Made by a program: the position numbers and the translations under genes. From assembly GCA_963839365.1 (NCBI GenBank), contig CAWIUT010000003.1, positions 545,472-609,471 on the forward strand: 64,000 nucleotides of DNA, given 5' to 3'. This stretch comes from DASSKA01 sp963839365 (lineage in GTDB: Bacteria > Actinomycetota > Actinomycetes > Propionibacteriales > Nocardioidaceae). Shown in pieces: positions 44,500 to 53,566 of the stretch (its first letter is position 1; every line of letters begins with the position of its first letter). The notes below the pieces were generated by a model that was not told where the DNA came from, searched no databases, and saw only the letters and a program-made list of their open reading frames with translations.

Positions 44500-45368
44500 G
44501 TGTGGCCGATCATGCTCGGCGCGCCTGACGGCCTCTGCAACCACGTGGACCCCGCGGATGAGCTGGTTCTCGGTGAGGTTGCCGAAGGAGAGCAGCAGTG
44601 CCGGACTCCCGGACCTCGGGGTGAGTCGGTAGCGACCGAGGCCGCTGACGCGGACCGACAGTGAACACGCGGCGTTGACGACCACGTACTCATCGACGTC
44701 AGCGGGGGTGACGGGACGGCGTGGCAGCCGACGGCGAGTCCGTGGCGGCGGTCGGGACCTAAGACAGTGGCGACTTCTCGAGCCAGCGCGTCGCGGCGAG
44801 CGCGGTAGACCTCGCGTGTACGTCTGAGGTGGCGGTCGAAGCGGCCGGACCCGACGAGCAGCGTGAGCGCCTCCTTGTCGAGTCCGGGCGCACCCCGGCT
44901 GCTGAGCTTCTCCTCGGTCAGACCACCCACGAAGCGTGGTGGCGCGAGGATCCAGCCGATGCGGATCGCCGGAGCAAGCGTCTTGTTGACCGACCCCAGG
45001 GCGATGACCCGCTCGGGAGCCAGGCCCTGCAGGGAACCGACGGGTTGCCGGTCGTAGCGGAACTCGGCGTCGTAGTCGTCCTCGAGTATCACGCCGTCGA
45101 CCTCGTTGGCCCGCGCGACGAGCTCACGCCGCAGTGACGGGCTGAGGGCCACCTCGGTGTGGCGCTGGTGGGCCGGCGTGACCAGGAGAGCACGCGCCCT
45201 GGGTCTCCCGAAGTGATGCCACGTCAAGGCCGTCGGCATCGACCGGGACCGGTACGACCGACAGCCTGCCCGTCGGGCGATCAGTTCGTGCTCGCCGGCC
45301 CCTGGACCGTCCAAGCCAACAGTGTCGATGCCTATGCGCCTCAGCGTGGCCAGCGCGCCCGACGCCAC
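44500..45368 (-). pseudogene. decayed MocR/PdxR-type regulator (aminotransferase domain only)
   Basis: Pieces in different frames give the fold-type I aminotransferase part of a MocR regulator: LRRIGIDTVGLDGPGAGEHE, VVPVPVDADGLDV, LLVTPAHQRHTEVALSP, DGVILEDDYDAEFRYDRQPV, the PLP-lysine segment IALGSVNKTLAPAIRIGW, and SGRFDRHLRRTREVYRARRD. The final RYRLTPRSGSPALLLSFGNL lies in another frame. The N-terminal GntR winged helix is missing and at least three frame changes occur, so it is not functional. Confidence 0.75.
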
Positions 45369-45430
45369 TTGGCAGCTGATCGGTCAGGCATGGAACAAGC
45401 AGCCGCGAGGCGGCGAATGGTTACGCACAT

Positions 45431-45469
45431 GCGAGAGGCCCTCACAGTCAGACTGTGAGGGCCTCTCGC
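45431..45469. terminator. perfect 19-bp inverted repeat, bidirectional terminator
   Basis: GCGAGAGGCCCTCACAGTC at 45431-45449 and its exact complement at 45451-45469 are separated by one base. It lies 2 bases beyond the stop of the minus-strand gene at 45472. The length and perfection are unusual; it could also form a cruciform. Confidence 0.7.
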
Positions 45470-45471
45470 GC

Positions 45472-46402
45472 TTAGGAATCACGGGTTGGGGCTCGGCGCC
45501 GGCGGATGCTCCAGAGCAGGAGAACGACAACCCCGGCTGCGCCGACACCAACGCTGGCCTCTCGCCACCACCAGGTCCAACCGGCGGTGTCGGTGCCGAA
45601 CAGACCGCGGTGTGGAGTGCCGGCAAGGGCATCGCTGGCCCAGATCACGCAGTCGGAGCCCAGCATCGGGTCCGTGACCGCGACGGTTTTCGGGTCCGCG
45701 GTGGCCGTGATGGTTTCGGCGGCGTAGCTCGGACCGAGTGCAGGAACCACCGGGGTCGTACCGGCCCAGCCACTGGGACAGGTGTCGGCGTCGGCCGCAT
45801 TGGGAGCGTGGCCGCTGGTGAGGGTGGACCCGTCGCGCAGAGAATAGGTGGCGACGTAAGTGATACCGACAAAGGTGCGTGCGGTCAGCAACAGTTTGCG
45901 GCCATTCGGTGAGGCGACCCAGCTCCACTGGCCCAGGTTGTCCAGTGCCGTGCCGTCGGGAAGGCGCACCTGCAGCTTGCGTAACGGATGCCCGGACAGG
46001 TCGGTGACCTCGATCGTGGCCACCTTCCCTGCGGGAGTGCGGTGCCCGGGGCCGGCCCACACCAGCTCCGTAGTGCTGGCCCAGCCGGCCGGGATCCACC
46101 GGCTTCCCATGCGCAGCGGGCTGACCTGTCCGTCCGGTTCGAGCAGCAGCGCCCGCACCTGCGAGGGACCGGGGGTGCTGCCCCACAGCAGCAGCCGCTG
46201 ATCATCTGGGGACCAGAACCCGGGCGTTTGGAACGACATGAAGAAGGGCTGCGTGGAGCTGAACCCGGGAGCCGAGCAGCCGCAGCTGACGTGCGGGTAG
46301 CGGCGAGTGATGCGGCCGGTCACCAGGTCGTGGACGACGTAGGGGCCGTTGCGGTGGGCGAGGTAGCCAAGGTAGCGACCGTCCCGCGAAAGGCTGGGAT
46401 AG
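45472..46402 (-). pseudogene. 3' part of an IS-split membrane-anchored beta-propeller-like protein
   Basis: This is the C-terminal ~310 codons of the gene whose 5' part is at 47809-48221. From the IS junction it reads YPSLSRDGRYLGYLAHRNGP, YVVHDLVTGRITRRYPHVS, then repeated W-S-P-D-D/W-V-A-S-P-N-G blades (FWSPDDQRLLLWGSTPGPSQ; SWVASPNGRKLLLTARTFVG) like TolB or WD40-type propellers. Near the end is a membrane helix (VGVGAAGVVVLLLWSIRRRR). Removing the IS3 element and one TAG copy fuses the parts in frame: GGY-PSL. The complete protein would be 446 aa. Confidence 0.8.
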
Positions 46403-46432
46403 TGAATCGCCCCGGGTTTCGTGGAGGCTCGA

Positions 46433-47413
46433 TTACTTGGAACCAGCCCCGGTCGGGACGGGTGTTTCAGGGTAGTGCTTGGGCGTGTTGCTGACCCAGT
46501 GGCTGGCCTCGAACTCGGCGGGCGGGACGAGCCCGATCTCGCCGTGAAGGCGTCGGTGGTTGAACCAGTCGACGTACTCGGCGACGGCGATCTCGACGTC
46601 AGTCACCGACTTCCAACCGACCTTGGGGCGCATGACGGGGTTGCGGATGCACTCGGCCTTGAACAGCGAGTTGAGCGCCTCGGCCATCGCGTTGTCGTAG
46701 GAGTCGCCGCAGCTCCCGACGGATGCGACGGCCTCAGCTTCGGCGAGCCGTTCGGTGTATCGAATCGCTCGATATTGCACACCCCTGTCCGAGTGGTGGA
46801 TCAGGCCGGTGACGTCCTGCCCGGCTCGCTGCCGGGTCCATAGCCCCATGTCGAGAGCGTCCAGGGCGAGGTCGGTGCGCAGGCTCGTGGACACCTGCCA
46901 GCCCACGATCATCCTGCTGAAGACGTCCAGGACGAACGCGACGTAGGTCCAGCCGGCGTGCGTGCGGACATAGGTCAGGTCCGCCACCCAGAGCTGGTTG
47001 GGGCCGGTGGCGACGAACTTGCGCTTCACGAGGTCTTCGGGACGCTCGGTCTCAGCGCCGTCACCGATGGTGGTCTTGCGGGTCTTCTCCCGCGGGATCC
47101 CACGCAGGCCCTCGGCACGCATCAGCCGCTCCACGGTGCACCGGGCCACCGGGATGCCTTCACGATTGAGCTCGGCGTGGATCTTCCGGGCGCCGTAGAC
47201 ACCCAGGTTGGCCTTGTGCGCGACCATGATGTCCTCGACCAACTCGGAGTCGCGCACAGCTCGTGCGGACGGTGGCCTGGTCTTGGTCGCGTAGTAAGTG
47301 CTCGGAGCGATCTGCACGCCTGCTTCACGCAGGGCCTCGCAGATCGGCTCGACTCCGAGCTTCTTGCCCTCCACGACCCGGTCGCGGTGGGCGTCGATGT
47401 AGTCGACGATCAC
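46433..47413 (-). CDS. IS3-family transposase OrfB (DDE catalytic part)
   Basis: Listed from the first ATG after the OrfA overlap (326 aa); in the element the functional product is probably an OrfAB fusion by -1 frameshift near the end of OrfA. An HTH_21 segment (IMVAHKANLGVYGARKIHAE) precedes the integrase core. The DDE triad is visible as D in NQLWVADLTYV, D in LIHHSDRGVQY, and E in NSLFKAECIR. Confidence 0.9.
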   Translation of the reverse strand: MIVDYIDAHRDRVVEGKKLGVEPICEALREAGVQIAPSTYYATKTRPPSARAVRDSELVEDIMVAHKANLGVYGARKIHAELNREGIPVARCTVERLMRAEGLRGIPREKTRKTTIGDGAETERPEDLVKRKFVATGPNQLWVADLTYVRTHAGWTYVAFVLDVFSRMIVGWQVSTSLRTDLALDALDMGLWTRQRAGQDVTGLIHHSDRGVQYRAIRYTERLAEAEAVASVGSCGDSYDNAMAEALNSLFKAECIRNPVMRPKVGWKSVTDVEIAVAEYVDWFNHRRLHGEIGLVPPAEFEASHWVSNTPKHYPETPVPTGAGSK

Positions 47414-47436
47414 CGCGACCGGAACCTGGCGTGGGG

Positions 47437-47757
47437 CTACTTGATCTTGCGGTCGAGCTCCGCTGCGGCGAAAAACGCCGCGGACGTCTTCAGGATCTCG
47501 TTGGTCCGCTTCAGCTCACGAACCTGCTGCTCGAGCTGCGCGATCCGCTGCGCCTCGGCAGTGGTGGTGCCCGGCCGGACCCCGCCATCGATCTCGGCCT
47601 GCCGGACCCAGTTGCGCAGGGTCTCCGGATGCATACCGAGCTGCTCGGCCACGCGAGCGATCGCTCCGGGCTTCGTCACCGGGTCCTCCCTCAGCTCCAC
47701 CGCCATCCGGGTGGCCCGCTCACGCAACTCGTCGGGGTACTTCCTGGGTGCCGCCAT
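47437..47757 (-). CDS. IS3-family transposase OrfA
   Basis: 106 aa from the ATG at 47757. The helix-turn-helix (AIARVAEQLGMHPETLRNWV) is followed by a leucine-zipper-like helix (AEAQRIAQLEQQVRELKRTN). It binds the element ends and oligomerises. The stop overlaps the OrfB frame, where -1 frameshifting would occur. Confidence 0.88.
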   Translation of the reverse strand: MAAPRKYPDELRERATRMAVELREDPVTKPGAIARVAEQLGMHPETLRNWVRQAEIDGGVRPGTTTAEAQRIAQLEQQVRELKRTNEILKTSAAFFAAAELDRKIK

Positions 47758-47808
47758 GACTCTCATCCTCCATGGATTGAGAGCCTCCATCAGACCCGGG
47801 GCGATTCA

Positions 47809-48221
47809 TAGCCTCCCCAACCTAACAAGTCCACCGGCGACCGCCACAGCTGTCCGTGCTCGGAGACTGCATCCCACTGCAAGTTGGGACTGGGACGGTA
47901 GACCAGGCCCGCGACCGGGCCGGGCCGGGCCGGGAGGGCCGGAGCCCACCACTGATGCACAATTCGCTGGGGGTACCCGCCCACCTTCGGCGAGGCGCCC
48001 GCGCCGGCGGGCTGCACGATGCGGGGCCCGACGCTGAATGCGAGCAGGCTGCCGACCACCAGCGCGACCAACGTCAGCGTCACCGCGGTCGAGGCCACCC
48101 GTCGCCGCAGTCGGCGTCGGCGACCGGCGGCCCAGGCGGCTGCCGCCAAGTCCGGCGACGCCACGTGCCGCGGCACCTCGCTGACCAGGTCGTGCAGCGG
48201 TTCGCGCAGATCCGAACTCAT
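47809..48221 (-). pseudogene. 5' part of the IS-split membrane-anchored protein (putative anti-sigma)
   Basis: From the ATG at 48221, which overlaps the sigma-factor stop (ATGA): MSSDLREPLHDLVSEVPRHV, a short cytoplasmic domain (~50 aa), a basic stop-transfer (AAGRRRRLRRRVAS), one membrane helix (TAVTLTLVALVVGSLLAFSV), and the start of the extracellular part ending VDLLGWGGY at the IS junction. Position directly behind a SigE-type sigma gene, with a cytoplasmic N-terminus and an outer propeller, suggests a membrane anti-sigma/sensor. If the IS truncates it, the sigma factor may be deregulated; this is inference. Confidence 0.75.
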
Positions 48222-48736
48222 GGCCTCTTCGCCTCCACGGTCGATGCGGGCAGCTCGAGTAGATCCGGGGCGAGGTCTCGCAGCCGGTTCAGTGCGTGCC
48301 GAGTCTGCGACTTGACCGTGTTGACCGAGCAACCCAACAGCTCCGCGGCCTGCGCCTCGCTGTAGTCCTCGAAGAACCGGAGCACCAGAACCGCTCGCTG
48401 CCGGGCGGTCAGCCTCATCAACGCCTCCCGCAGCATCATCCGGCGCACGATCGCCCCCTCCCCGTCAGCCGTGCTGACCAGTTCGGGCGGTCGGGCGAGC
48501 ACCAGTTCGGGGCGGATCCGACGACGACGCCACCAGTCCACCGACAGGTGGTACATCACCTTGCGGGCGTACGCGTCGACGCTGCCGGTCCGCGTGAGCG
48601 CCTCCCATCGGCTCGCGACCCGCGCCAACGTGTCTTGGAGCAGATCCTCGGCCAGCTGCACATCCCCCGCCAGCAGGTAGGCGGCACGGGCAAGCTGGGG
48701 CGACCGAGCCTGCACCCACGCCTCGAAGTCGGGCAC
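48218..48736 (-). CDS. SigE-family (SigE/SigK-like) ECF sigma factor
   Basis: 172 aa from a GTG at 48736 with AAAGGGGGTAGTTC upstream. Region 2 (AAYLLAGDVQLAEDLLQDTL, ARKVMYHLSVDWWRRRR) and region 4 (LTARQRAVLVLRFFEDYSEA, AELLGCSVNTVKSQTRHAL) match the SigE family common in Streptomyces and relatives. The following gene, split by IS3, was probably its regulator. Confidence 0.9.
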   Translation of the reverse strand: MPDFEAWVQARSPQLARAAYLLAGDVQLAEDLLQDTLARVASRWEALTRTGSVDAYARKVMYHLSVDWWRRRRIRPELVLARPPELVSTADGEGAIVRRMMLREALMRLTARQRAVLVLRFFEDYSEAQAAELLGCSVNTVKSQTRHALNRLRDLAPDLLELPASTVEAKRP

Positions 48737-48893
48737 GAACTACCCCCTTTCACTCCTATTCACGCAAACAACCCGGCCGCTGGGTGGAACCCCGAGCAAC
48801 TTTCTCAGTTATGTGGCCCAAGGGCGGTTCACCCGGCCGCACGGATTTTCCGCAATCCGCTCGGCACCCGAGCGACGCAACCAAGTTGAACCC

Positions 48894-49316
48894 ATGCCTG
48901 GAATCGACCGGACCCGTACCATTCCGGAGGTGGTAACGTCCGTACTGGGCCTGAGCATCGGCGGGCTCTTTGCTGCCATCTCCTTCGGTGCGCTCAATGC
49001 CCTGGTCGAGGACGGGCTACGGCACTACGTCCAGCGCCGCTGGCCACGCTTCGCTCAATGGTGGAGCAGCCGCGGCGGGCTCTACGCGCGGCACATCGTC
49101 CTCTTCGTCTTCTTCACGGCAGCGGCCCTATTCTTCGGGCTGGTGACTGCAGGCATCATCGGCGGTGCCGAGCCAGACCCGGTGGGCCTTGCCCTCACCC
49201 TGCCTGCCGCGGCGATGTCCGTGTGGTGCCTGGTCAACTTGGCGCGGCTGCGGGCCTCAGGTACAAGCCGGCGCGGGTACCGACGGTCATCTGACGGCAG
49301 CTGGTCCGCAGGCTGA
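48894..49316 (+). CDS. membrane protein of unknown function
   Basis: 140 aa with three hydrophobic segments (VVTSVLGLSIGGLFAAISFG; HIVLFVFFTAAALFFGLVTA; LALTLPAAAMSVWCLVNLAR) and a basic Ser-rich tail. The ATG at 48894 has only a weak ribosome-binding site. Nothing in it is diagnostic. Confidence 0.5.
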   Translation: MPGIDRTRTIPEVVTSVLGLSIGGLFAAISFGALNALVEDGLRHYVQRRWPRFAQWWSSRGGLYARHIVLFVFFTAAALFFGLVTAGIIGGAEPDPVGLALTLPAAAMSVWCLVNLARLRASGTSRRGYRRSSDGSWSAG

Positions 49317-49359
49317 AGCCGCTTCCGGATCTGCCGCCGACAGGGAAAGCTCCCTGGTC

Positions 49360-49593
49360 TTAGGAGGGCTGTACACGCCCGAGCGCCGGGCGCGCCATCA
49401 CCGCATAGAGGAGTGCGCCGAGCACTCCCGCAAGCACCACCACCAGCACCCACAGCAGTTTACTCTGCCCGGCCCTCTCCCACACCGGGTCCGGGACCCG
49501 CAACGCGTCCACGAGCGCGACCAGCCACAGCACAGTCATCACTAGTCCGAGGCCCAACACGACAAGCACCTCGACCGCACCGATCGCGAACAT
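49360..49593 (-). CDS. PLDc_N-type small membrane protein
   Basis: 77 aa with GGAAGGGGGCGGCAGCC upstream of the ATG. Two membrane helices: EVLVVLGLGLVMTVLWLVAL and SKLLWVLVVVLAGVLGALLY, the second followed by AVMARPALGR. The W-V-L-V-V-V-L-x-G-x-L-G-A-L-L-Y pattern marks the phospholipase D nuclease N-terminal (PLDc_N) family, small actinobacterial membrane proteins of unclear role. Confidence 0.75.
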   Translation of the reverse strand: MFAIGAVEVLVVLGLGLVMTVLWLVALVDALRVPDPVWERAGQSKLLWVLVVVLAGVLGALLYAVMARPALGRVQPS

Positions 49594-49936
49594 GGCTGCC
49601 GCCCCCTTCCATGCAGCGCCTCGGAGGGGCGCCCTGCGACACGCATAGTGGTGCCGTTGTTGAAGTGTAGGGAGTGATGGGTTGCGCCAACAGCAAGAAG
49701 TGGATTCTGCGGCCGGCGGCCAACTTCGACGCAAAGGTGACGTTTTGCTAGCGCGCCCTGGGCGTTCACCTCGCACGCGGAACCCTATGGAAGTGCGCCC
49801 GGAGGGCAACTCAGGGAGGGCACCGTTCGGACAATCTCCAACGTCCGCCCATGGCGCAAAGAGTGAAGCCGGGATCTGTAGGGCGGCCCGCTGCTTACGG
49901 TCGTCGGCGGACTGTCTGCGTGGCAGCCCGTGTCGC
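49594..49936. other. intergenic region without a recognisable gene
   Basis: I see no credible frame, RNA gene or repeat here. Confidence 0.45.
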
Positions 49937-50746
49937 TCAGCTGCGAATGACGCTGACGAGCTGGGCCGGGGCGTCCTCTTGCAGGAGGTGACCGGCGTTG
50001 TCGATCCAGTGCATGCTCTGGTGTGGGATGCGGTCGCGGAGCCATTCCCCGTGTGGGGTCGGCAGGATGCGGTCCTCGAGGCCCCAGAGCAGGCGCACCG
50101 GGATGTCGACGTCTGCGAGGTGTGGTTCGTAGTCGACGGTGTCGGACTCGGCGAGCTGTCGGTACTGGCGGTAGAAGGCGGCCTGACCGTCAGCTCCGAG
50201 CCATGGCCGCAGATAGGTCTCGAGGACGCCGGGGCGGTAGCCGGCATGGGTGCCCTTGTGCACATGGCTGGTGACCAGGGCCTGGTGAGCATAGCCCGGT
50301 AACGCGGCAAACACCTCGGGGTGCTGGCGGATCTGAGCGAACAGGCCACGCTCCCAGGAACCGCCGCTGACACAGTCGAACAACGTCAGATCTTTGTAGC
50401 GCGCTCCTTCGAGCAGCATCGCGCGGAGCACGATCGCCCCTCCGATGTCGTTGGCGACCACGCTGGGAGCACCAAGCCCCCACGCGTCGAGCAGCCGCAC
50501 AAACCGTCGCGCCTGCGCGGCCAGCGTCAGGTCCTGGCCCTCGCCTTTGTCGGACTCGCCGTAGCCCAACAGGTCGAACACGAATACCGCCCGGGTCTGC
50601 GCCAGCGCCGGCGCGATGTCTCGCCACAGAAACGACGAGTAGGGCGTGCCATGAACCAGCACGATCGGATCGCCTCTGGCACCGAACGAGCGCCAACGGA
50701 TCACGCCGTCACTGGTGTCGATCTGCTCATCCAGCGTCCAGTCCAC
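49937..50746 (-). CDS. alpha/beta hydrolase, haloalkane dehalogenase-like
   Basis: 269 aa from a GTG at 50746 with GGAGCCCGTGC upstream; the open frame continues 84 codons upstream without protein-like sequence. The oxyanion motif VHGTPYSSFLWRDI and the nucleophile elbow SVVANDIGGAIVLRA carry an Asp nucleophile (N-D-I-G-G) rather than Ser, as in haloalkane and fluoroacetate dehalogenases and epoxide hydrolases. The catalytic His is in WIDNAGHLLQEDAPA. Substrate unknown; stand-alone gene. Confidence 0.85.
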   Translation of the reverse strand: MDWTLDEQIDTSDGVIRWRSFGARGDPIVLVHGTPYSSFLWRDIAPALAQTRAVFVFDLLGYGESDKGEGQDLTLAAQARRFVRLLDAWGLGAPSVVANDIGGAIVLRAMLLEGARYKDLTLFDCVSGGSWERGLFAQIRQHPEVFAALPGYAHQALVTSHVHKGTHAGYRPGVLETYLRPWLGADGQAAFYRQYRQLAESDTVDYEPHLADVDIPVRLLWGLEDRILPTPHGEWLRDRIPHQSMHWIDNAGHLLQEDAPAQLVSVIRS

Positions 50747-50957
50747 GCACGGGCTCCATCCGGTCGATCGACAATGAGGCGGCCCTTCACCGTAAGGCAC
50801 CCCATCAGCCGCGACCTCACTCGGCTCGACCCCGTCGTCCGCCCATGCCCCGTAGAGTCCCCTCGCACGCAACATGCCAAGGCCAGGAAGTGCCAATCCG
50901 CCGATAGTTGCTGCCGAGCAGGAACTTGTCTCCGCGACCGTGGCACCCAAACCGTGG

Positions 50958-51377
50958 CTAGCGCACCGCCGCTGTTGCCGGCAATCCTGAGGTATCACCC
51001 AGGAATTGCAGCGTCACAGTGCTCGAGGGCAGGCGCCCAGGAGGAAACGAGATGACGCTGGTGGTCGACCCATAGTCCGCCGTGCACGCCCCGGGGTAGC
51101 GCGCACTGACGGTTACCTGCAACCTTGTCCTGCTCACCCAGTGGGTGGCCGTAGGCACTGGCGGGCACGAACTGCTCCCGAAGAAGGTCAGCGCGAGCCG
51201 GCTCGGCCCCAGCCGCACAAACCACCGGACGCCGGGCGCTTGATCTGAGGCGTGATCGACCCGAGGGAACCCTCGGTACGTCCGGGCCGCAATCGAGTGC
51301 GGTGGTTCACTGCCCGCGCAACCCACAGCGGCCCCGGAGAGGACCGTCAAGGTGATCGCAACAGGCAGGGTCTTCAT
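50958..51377 (-). CDS. secreted lipoprotein of unknown function
   Basis: 139 aa from the ATG at 51377. The signal peptide KTLPVAITLTVLSGAAVGCA ends in a lipobox (AVGC). The mature part is beta-rich (RLALTFFGSSSCPPVPTATH; VTVSARYPGACTADYGSTTS) with three or four cysteines likely in disulphides. This size and pattern are seen in many actinobacterial hypothetical lipoproteins. The ribosome-binding site is weak. Confidence 0.6.
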   Translation of the reverse strand: MKTLPVAITLTVLSGAAVGCAGSEPPHSIAARTYRGFPRVDHASDQAPGVRWFVRLGPSRLALTFFGSSSCPPVPTATHWVSRTRLQVTVSARYPGACTADYGSTTSVISFPPGRLPSSTVTLQFLGDTSGLPATAAVR

Positions 51378-51839
51378 ATCGACTCTGAGTCTTGCAGGCG
51401 TGTTGACGGCCTCGCAGCGCAACGAGTAGGTCGCACCAGTGTGATGTGCCGGAGTTCGTCACCGCACCCTGCACCGGCCGGCCCACCCGTCCGGACATGC
51501 GCGTAAGGCGTTTGTGTCAAGCATCTGGTCGGTGCCTCGTCCGTCTCTGTCCCTGCATAGCTGGGAATCGGGGTGTGCCCGGCAGCGTGTTATCGGGTTG
51601 GTGAGACGACGGGCGGGGCTGCCCATGATGTCCGGCGAGGTGCCCGGGGGTCCTCAATGCCGCGGAGGGCTCGCCCCGACCGTCAGCTTGGGGGTGCCGC
51701 CTACTGATGTCGGTCGATGTCAGGCGGCCACGGCGTCCCCGGCCTGGTGGTGGGGGCCATGCGCGGCAATCATCGGGTCCCAGCCCATCGTCATCAGGAG
51801 AACCCTTCTGGACGTCGCCAGAGGCGGCCAGTCCGCATC
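51378..51839. other. intergenic region upstream of the IS630-disrupted gene
   Basis: No recognised gene. Codon-like frames on both strands do not look like protein; the region may hold the upstream sequence of the disrupted GNAT gene. Confidence 0.4.
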
Positions 51840-51887
51840 GTGCATCTGAACGGCTCGACGTTCCAGGCCCTCGCCCAAGGGGACCTA
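51840..51887 (+). pseudogene. 5' end of IS630-split GNAT acetyltransferase
   Basis: GTG at 51840 opens VHLNGSTFQALAQGDL, which continues in frame as EAANTASPVPLSAYFA after the IS630 element if one TA copy is removed. The A-L-A-x-G-D-L-x-A-A pattern is the usual start of this GNAT subgroup. The frame is open upstream of the GTG, so the true start may be earlier. Confidence 0.65.
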
Positions 51888-52976
51888 GTGTCCTGCGCCG
51901 GTAGTTCGTTGTAGAAGTCGTCCGAGTGAGCTGAGGATCTCCTCGGCGGTCTTGGTCCAGATGAATGGCTTGGGGTTGTCGTTCCAGGCCTTGATCCATT
52001 TGCGGATGTCGGCCTCGAGGGCTTGGACGCTGCGGTGGTCACTTCGCTGGAGCAGGTCGGCGGTGACGTAGGCGAAGAAGCGTTCCACCTGGTTGATCCA
52101 GGAGGAGTACGTCGGGGTGAAGTGCATGTGGAACCGCGGATGCGCGGCAAGCCACTTGTTGACGCTCGGGTGCTTGTGGGTGCCGTAGTTGTCGCAGATC
52201 AGGTGTATCTCAAGGTCGTCGGGGACCTGGGTGTCAATCTTGGCCAGGAACTTCTTGAACTCGGCTGCGCGGTGGCGTCGATGCAGGCTGGAGATCACCG
52301 TGCCATCGACGGTGTTGAATGCCGCGAACAAGCTGGTGGTCCCGTGCCGGACGTAGTCGTGGGTGCGCTTCTCCGGCATCCCCGGCATCATCGGGAACGC
52401 CGGCTGGGAACGGGCCAGGGCCTGCACCTGGGACTTCTCGTCGACGCTGAGCACCACGGCGGCCTCGGGCGGGTTCAGGTAGAGCCCGACGACGTCGTAG
52501 ACCTTCTCCACCAGCAGCGGGTCGTTGGAGAGCTTGAACCCCTCGGTGCGGTGCGGCTTGAGCCCGAAGTCCCGCCAGATCCGGCCGATCGTGGACTTGC
52601 TCAACCCGGTCCGCTCGGCCATCTTCGCCCGCGACCAGTGGGTCGCGTTCTTCGGCGTCGACTCCAGCGTCGCGACCACCACCTCCTCGACCCGATCAGC
52701 GGTGATCGACGGCGGCCGGCCCGGACGCGGCTCGTCGCTCAGCCCGTCCAGACGCTGCGCGAGGAACCGGCCACGCCACTTGCCCACCGTCGCCGCCGAA
52801 CACCCCAGCTGCTCGGCGACCGTCTTGTTGTCCACGCCGTCCGCACACGCCAGCACGATGCGTGAACGCAACGCCAACGCCTGCGACGACTTCGCCCGGC
52901 GCGACCAGCGGGTCAGCTGCTCACGCTCCTCGGCGGTCAGGTTCAGCTCTGCCTTGGGACGTCCAGTTCGAGGCAT
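51885..52976 (-). CDS. IS630-family transposase, full length
   Basis: 363 aa. N-terminal helix-turn-helix (ALALRSRIVLACADGVDNKT; AEQLGCSAATVGKWRGRFLA) is followed by the DDE core: D in AVVLSVDEKSQVQAL, D in LEIHLICDNYGTHKH, and E in SSWINQVERFFAYV. The stop codon lies inside the terminal repeat at the junction. No frameshift, so the element appears capable of movement. Confidence 0.92.
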   Translation of the reverse strand: MPRTGRPKAELNLTAEEREQLTRWSRRAKSSQALALRSRIVLACADGVDNKTVAEQLGCSAATVGKWRGRFLAQRLDGLSDEPRPGRPPSITADRVEEVVVATLESTPKNATHWSRAKMAERTGLSKSTIGRIWRDFGLKPHRTEGFKLSNDPLLVEKVYDVVGLYLNPPEAAVVLSVDEKSQVQALARSQPAFPMMPGMPEKRTHDYVRHGTTSLFAAFNTVDGTVISSLHRRHRAAEFKKFLAKIDTQVPDDLEIHLICDNYGTHKHPSVNKWLAAHPRFHMHFTPTYSSWINQVERFFAYVTADLLQRSDHRSVQALEADIRKWIKAWNDNPKPFIWTKTAEEILSSLGRLLQRTTGAGH

Positions 52977-53020
52977 ACCCCAGTCTACGACTTACGCAGC
53001 GGATTTCAGGCGCACGACAC
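51888..53020 (-). mobile_element. intact IS630-family insertion sequence (~1133 bp)
   Basis: The ends are inverted repeats starting GTGTC-N-TGCGCC (16 of 21 bases match), flanked on both sides by TA (51886-51887 and 53021-53022), the obligatory IS630/Tc1-type target duplication. One transposase gene fills the element. Inserted into a GNAT acetyltransferase gene after codon 16. Confidence 0.9.
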
Positions 53021-53472
53021 TAGAAGCGGCGAACACGGCCAGCCCCGTTCCCCTCTCGGCCTACTTCGCCGGCCCAGCCTGGCGCGGTGTGTGGCAGATG
53101 CGCAGTCGACAAGTCGGGGAGAACCCGGCAAGCGCAGCATGGGTGACCGGCGTCATCTGGGACGAACAGCAGCACCTCGCTGTGGGTCGGGCCGGCTACC
53201 ACGGGCCTCCGGACACAGCGGGGATGGTAGAGATCGGCTACGCCGTCGACCCGGCGTACCGGCGACTTGGCTACGCCCGCGCAGCGCTGGAAGCCCTGCT
53301 GCAGCGTGCCACCGATGAGCCCCAGGTTCATACGGTTCGGGTCACCATCAGCCCCGACAACCAAGCCTCCTACGAGCTGGTCTCGCAGTACGTCTTCACC
53401 GAGGTAGGACAGCAGTGGGACGACGAAGACGGCCTGGAGATCATTTACGAGGTTCCCGCACGTCAGCTATAG
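53021..53472 (+). pseudogene. 3' part of IS630-split GNAT acetyltransferase
   Basis: Reads EAANTASPVPLSAYFAGPAW, then the GNAT core: IWDEQQHLAVGRAGYHGPPD, MVEIGYAVDPAYRRLGYARA (R-x-x-G-Y/G-x-A acetyl-CoA loop), and EVGQQWDDEDGLEIIYEVPA at the end. Joined with codons at 51840-51887 it gives a 165-aa RimJ/RimL-like acetyltransferase with no other defect. Confidence 0.8.
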
Positions 53473-53566
53473 ACATCTCCGAAGCCTCGACTCCATACCC
53501 GGAGCCGCTCAACCGGACATGCCGCCGATAGGGCGTGGGGCCCTGTCAAGCGGAGACCGTTCAAGC

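Larger units (their letters stand above)
46403..47808 (-). mobile_element. intact IS3-family insertion sequence, 1406 bp
   Basis: Ends are imperfect inverted repeats beginning TGAATCGCCCCGGGT (25 of 28 bases identical), at 46403 and, complemented, ending at 47808. The flanks carry a 3-bp target duplication TAG (46400-46402 and 47809-47811). It encodes OrfA and OrfB in the -1 frame relation usual for IS3 elements, both apparently intact. Inserted into a membrane propeller protein gene. Confidence 0.9.

Noticed and set aside
49937..50998. A longer alpha/beta hydrolase starting at 50998
   Set aside because: The first 84 codons look non-coding and a ribosome-binding site supports the GTG at 50746.
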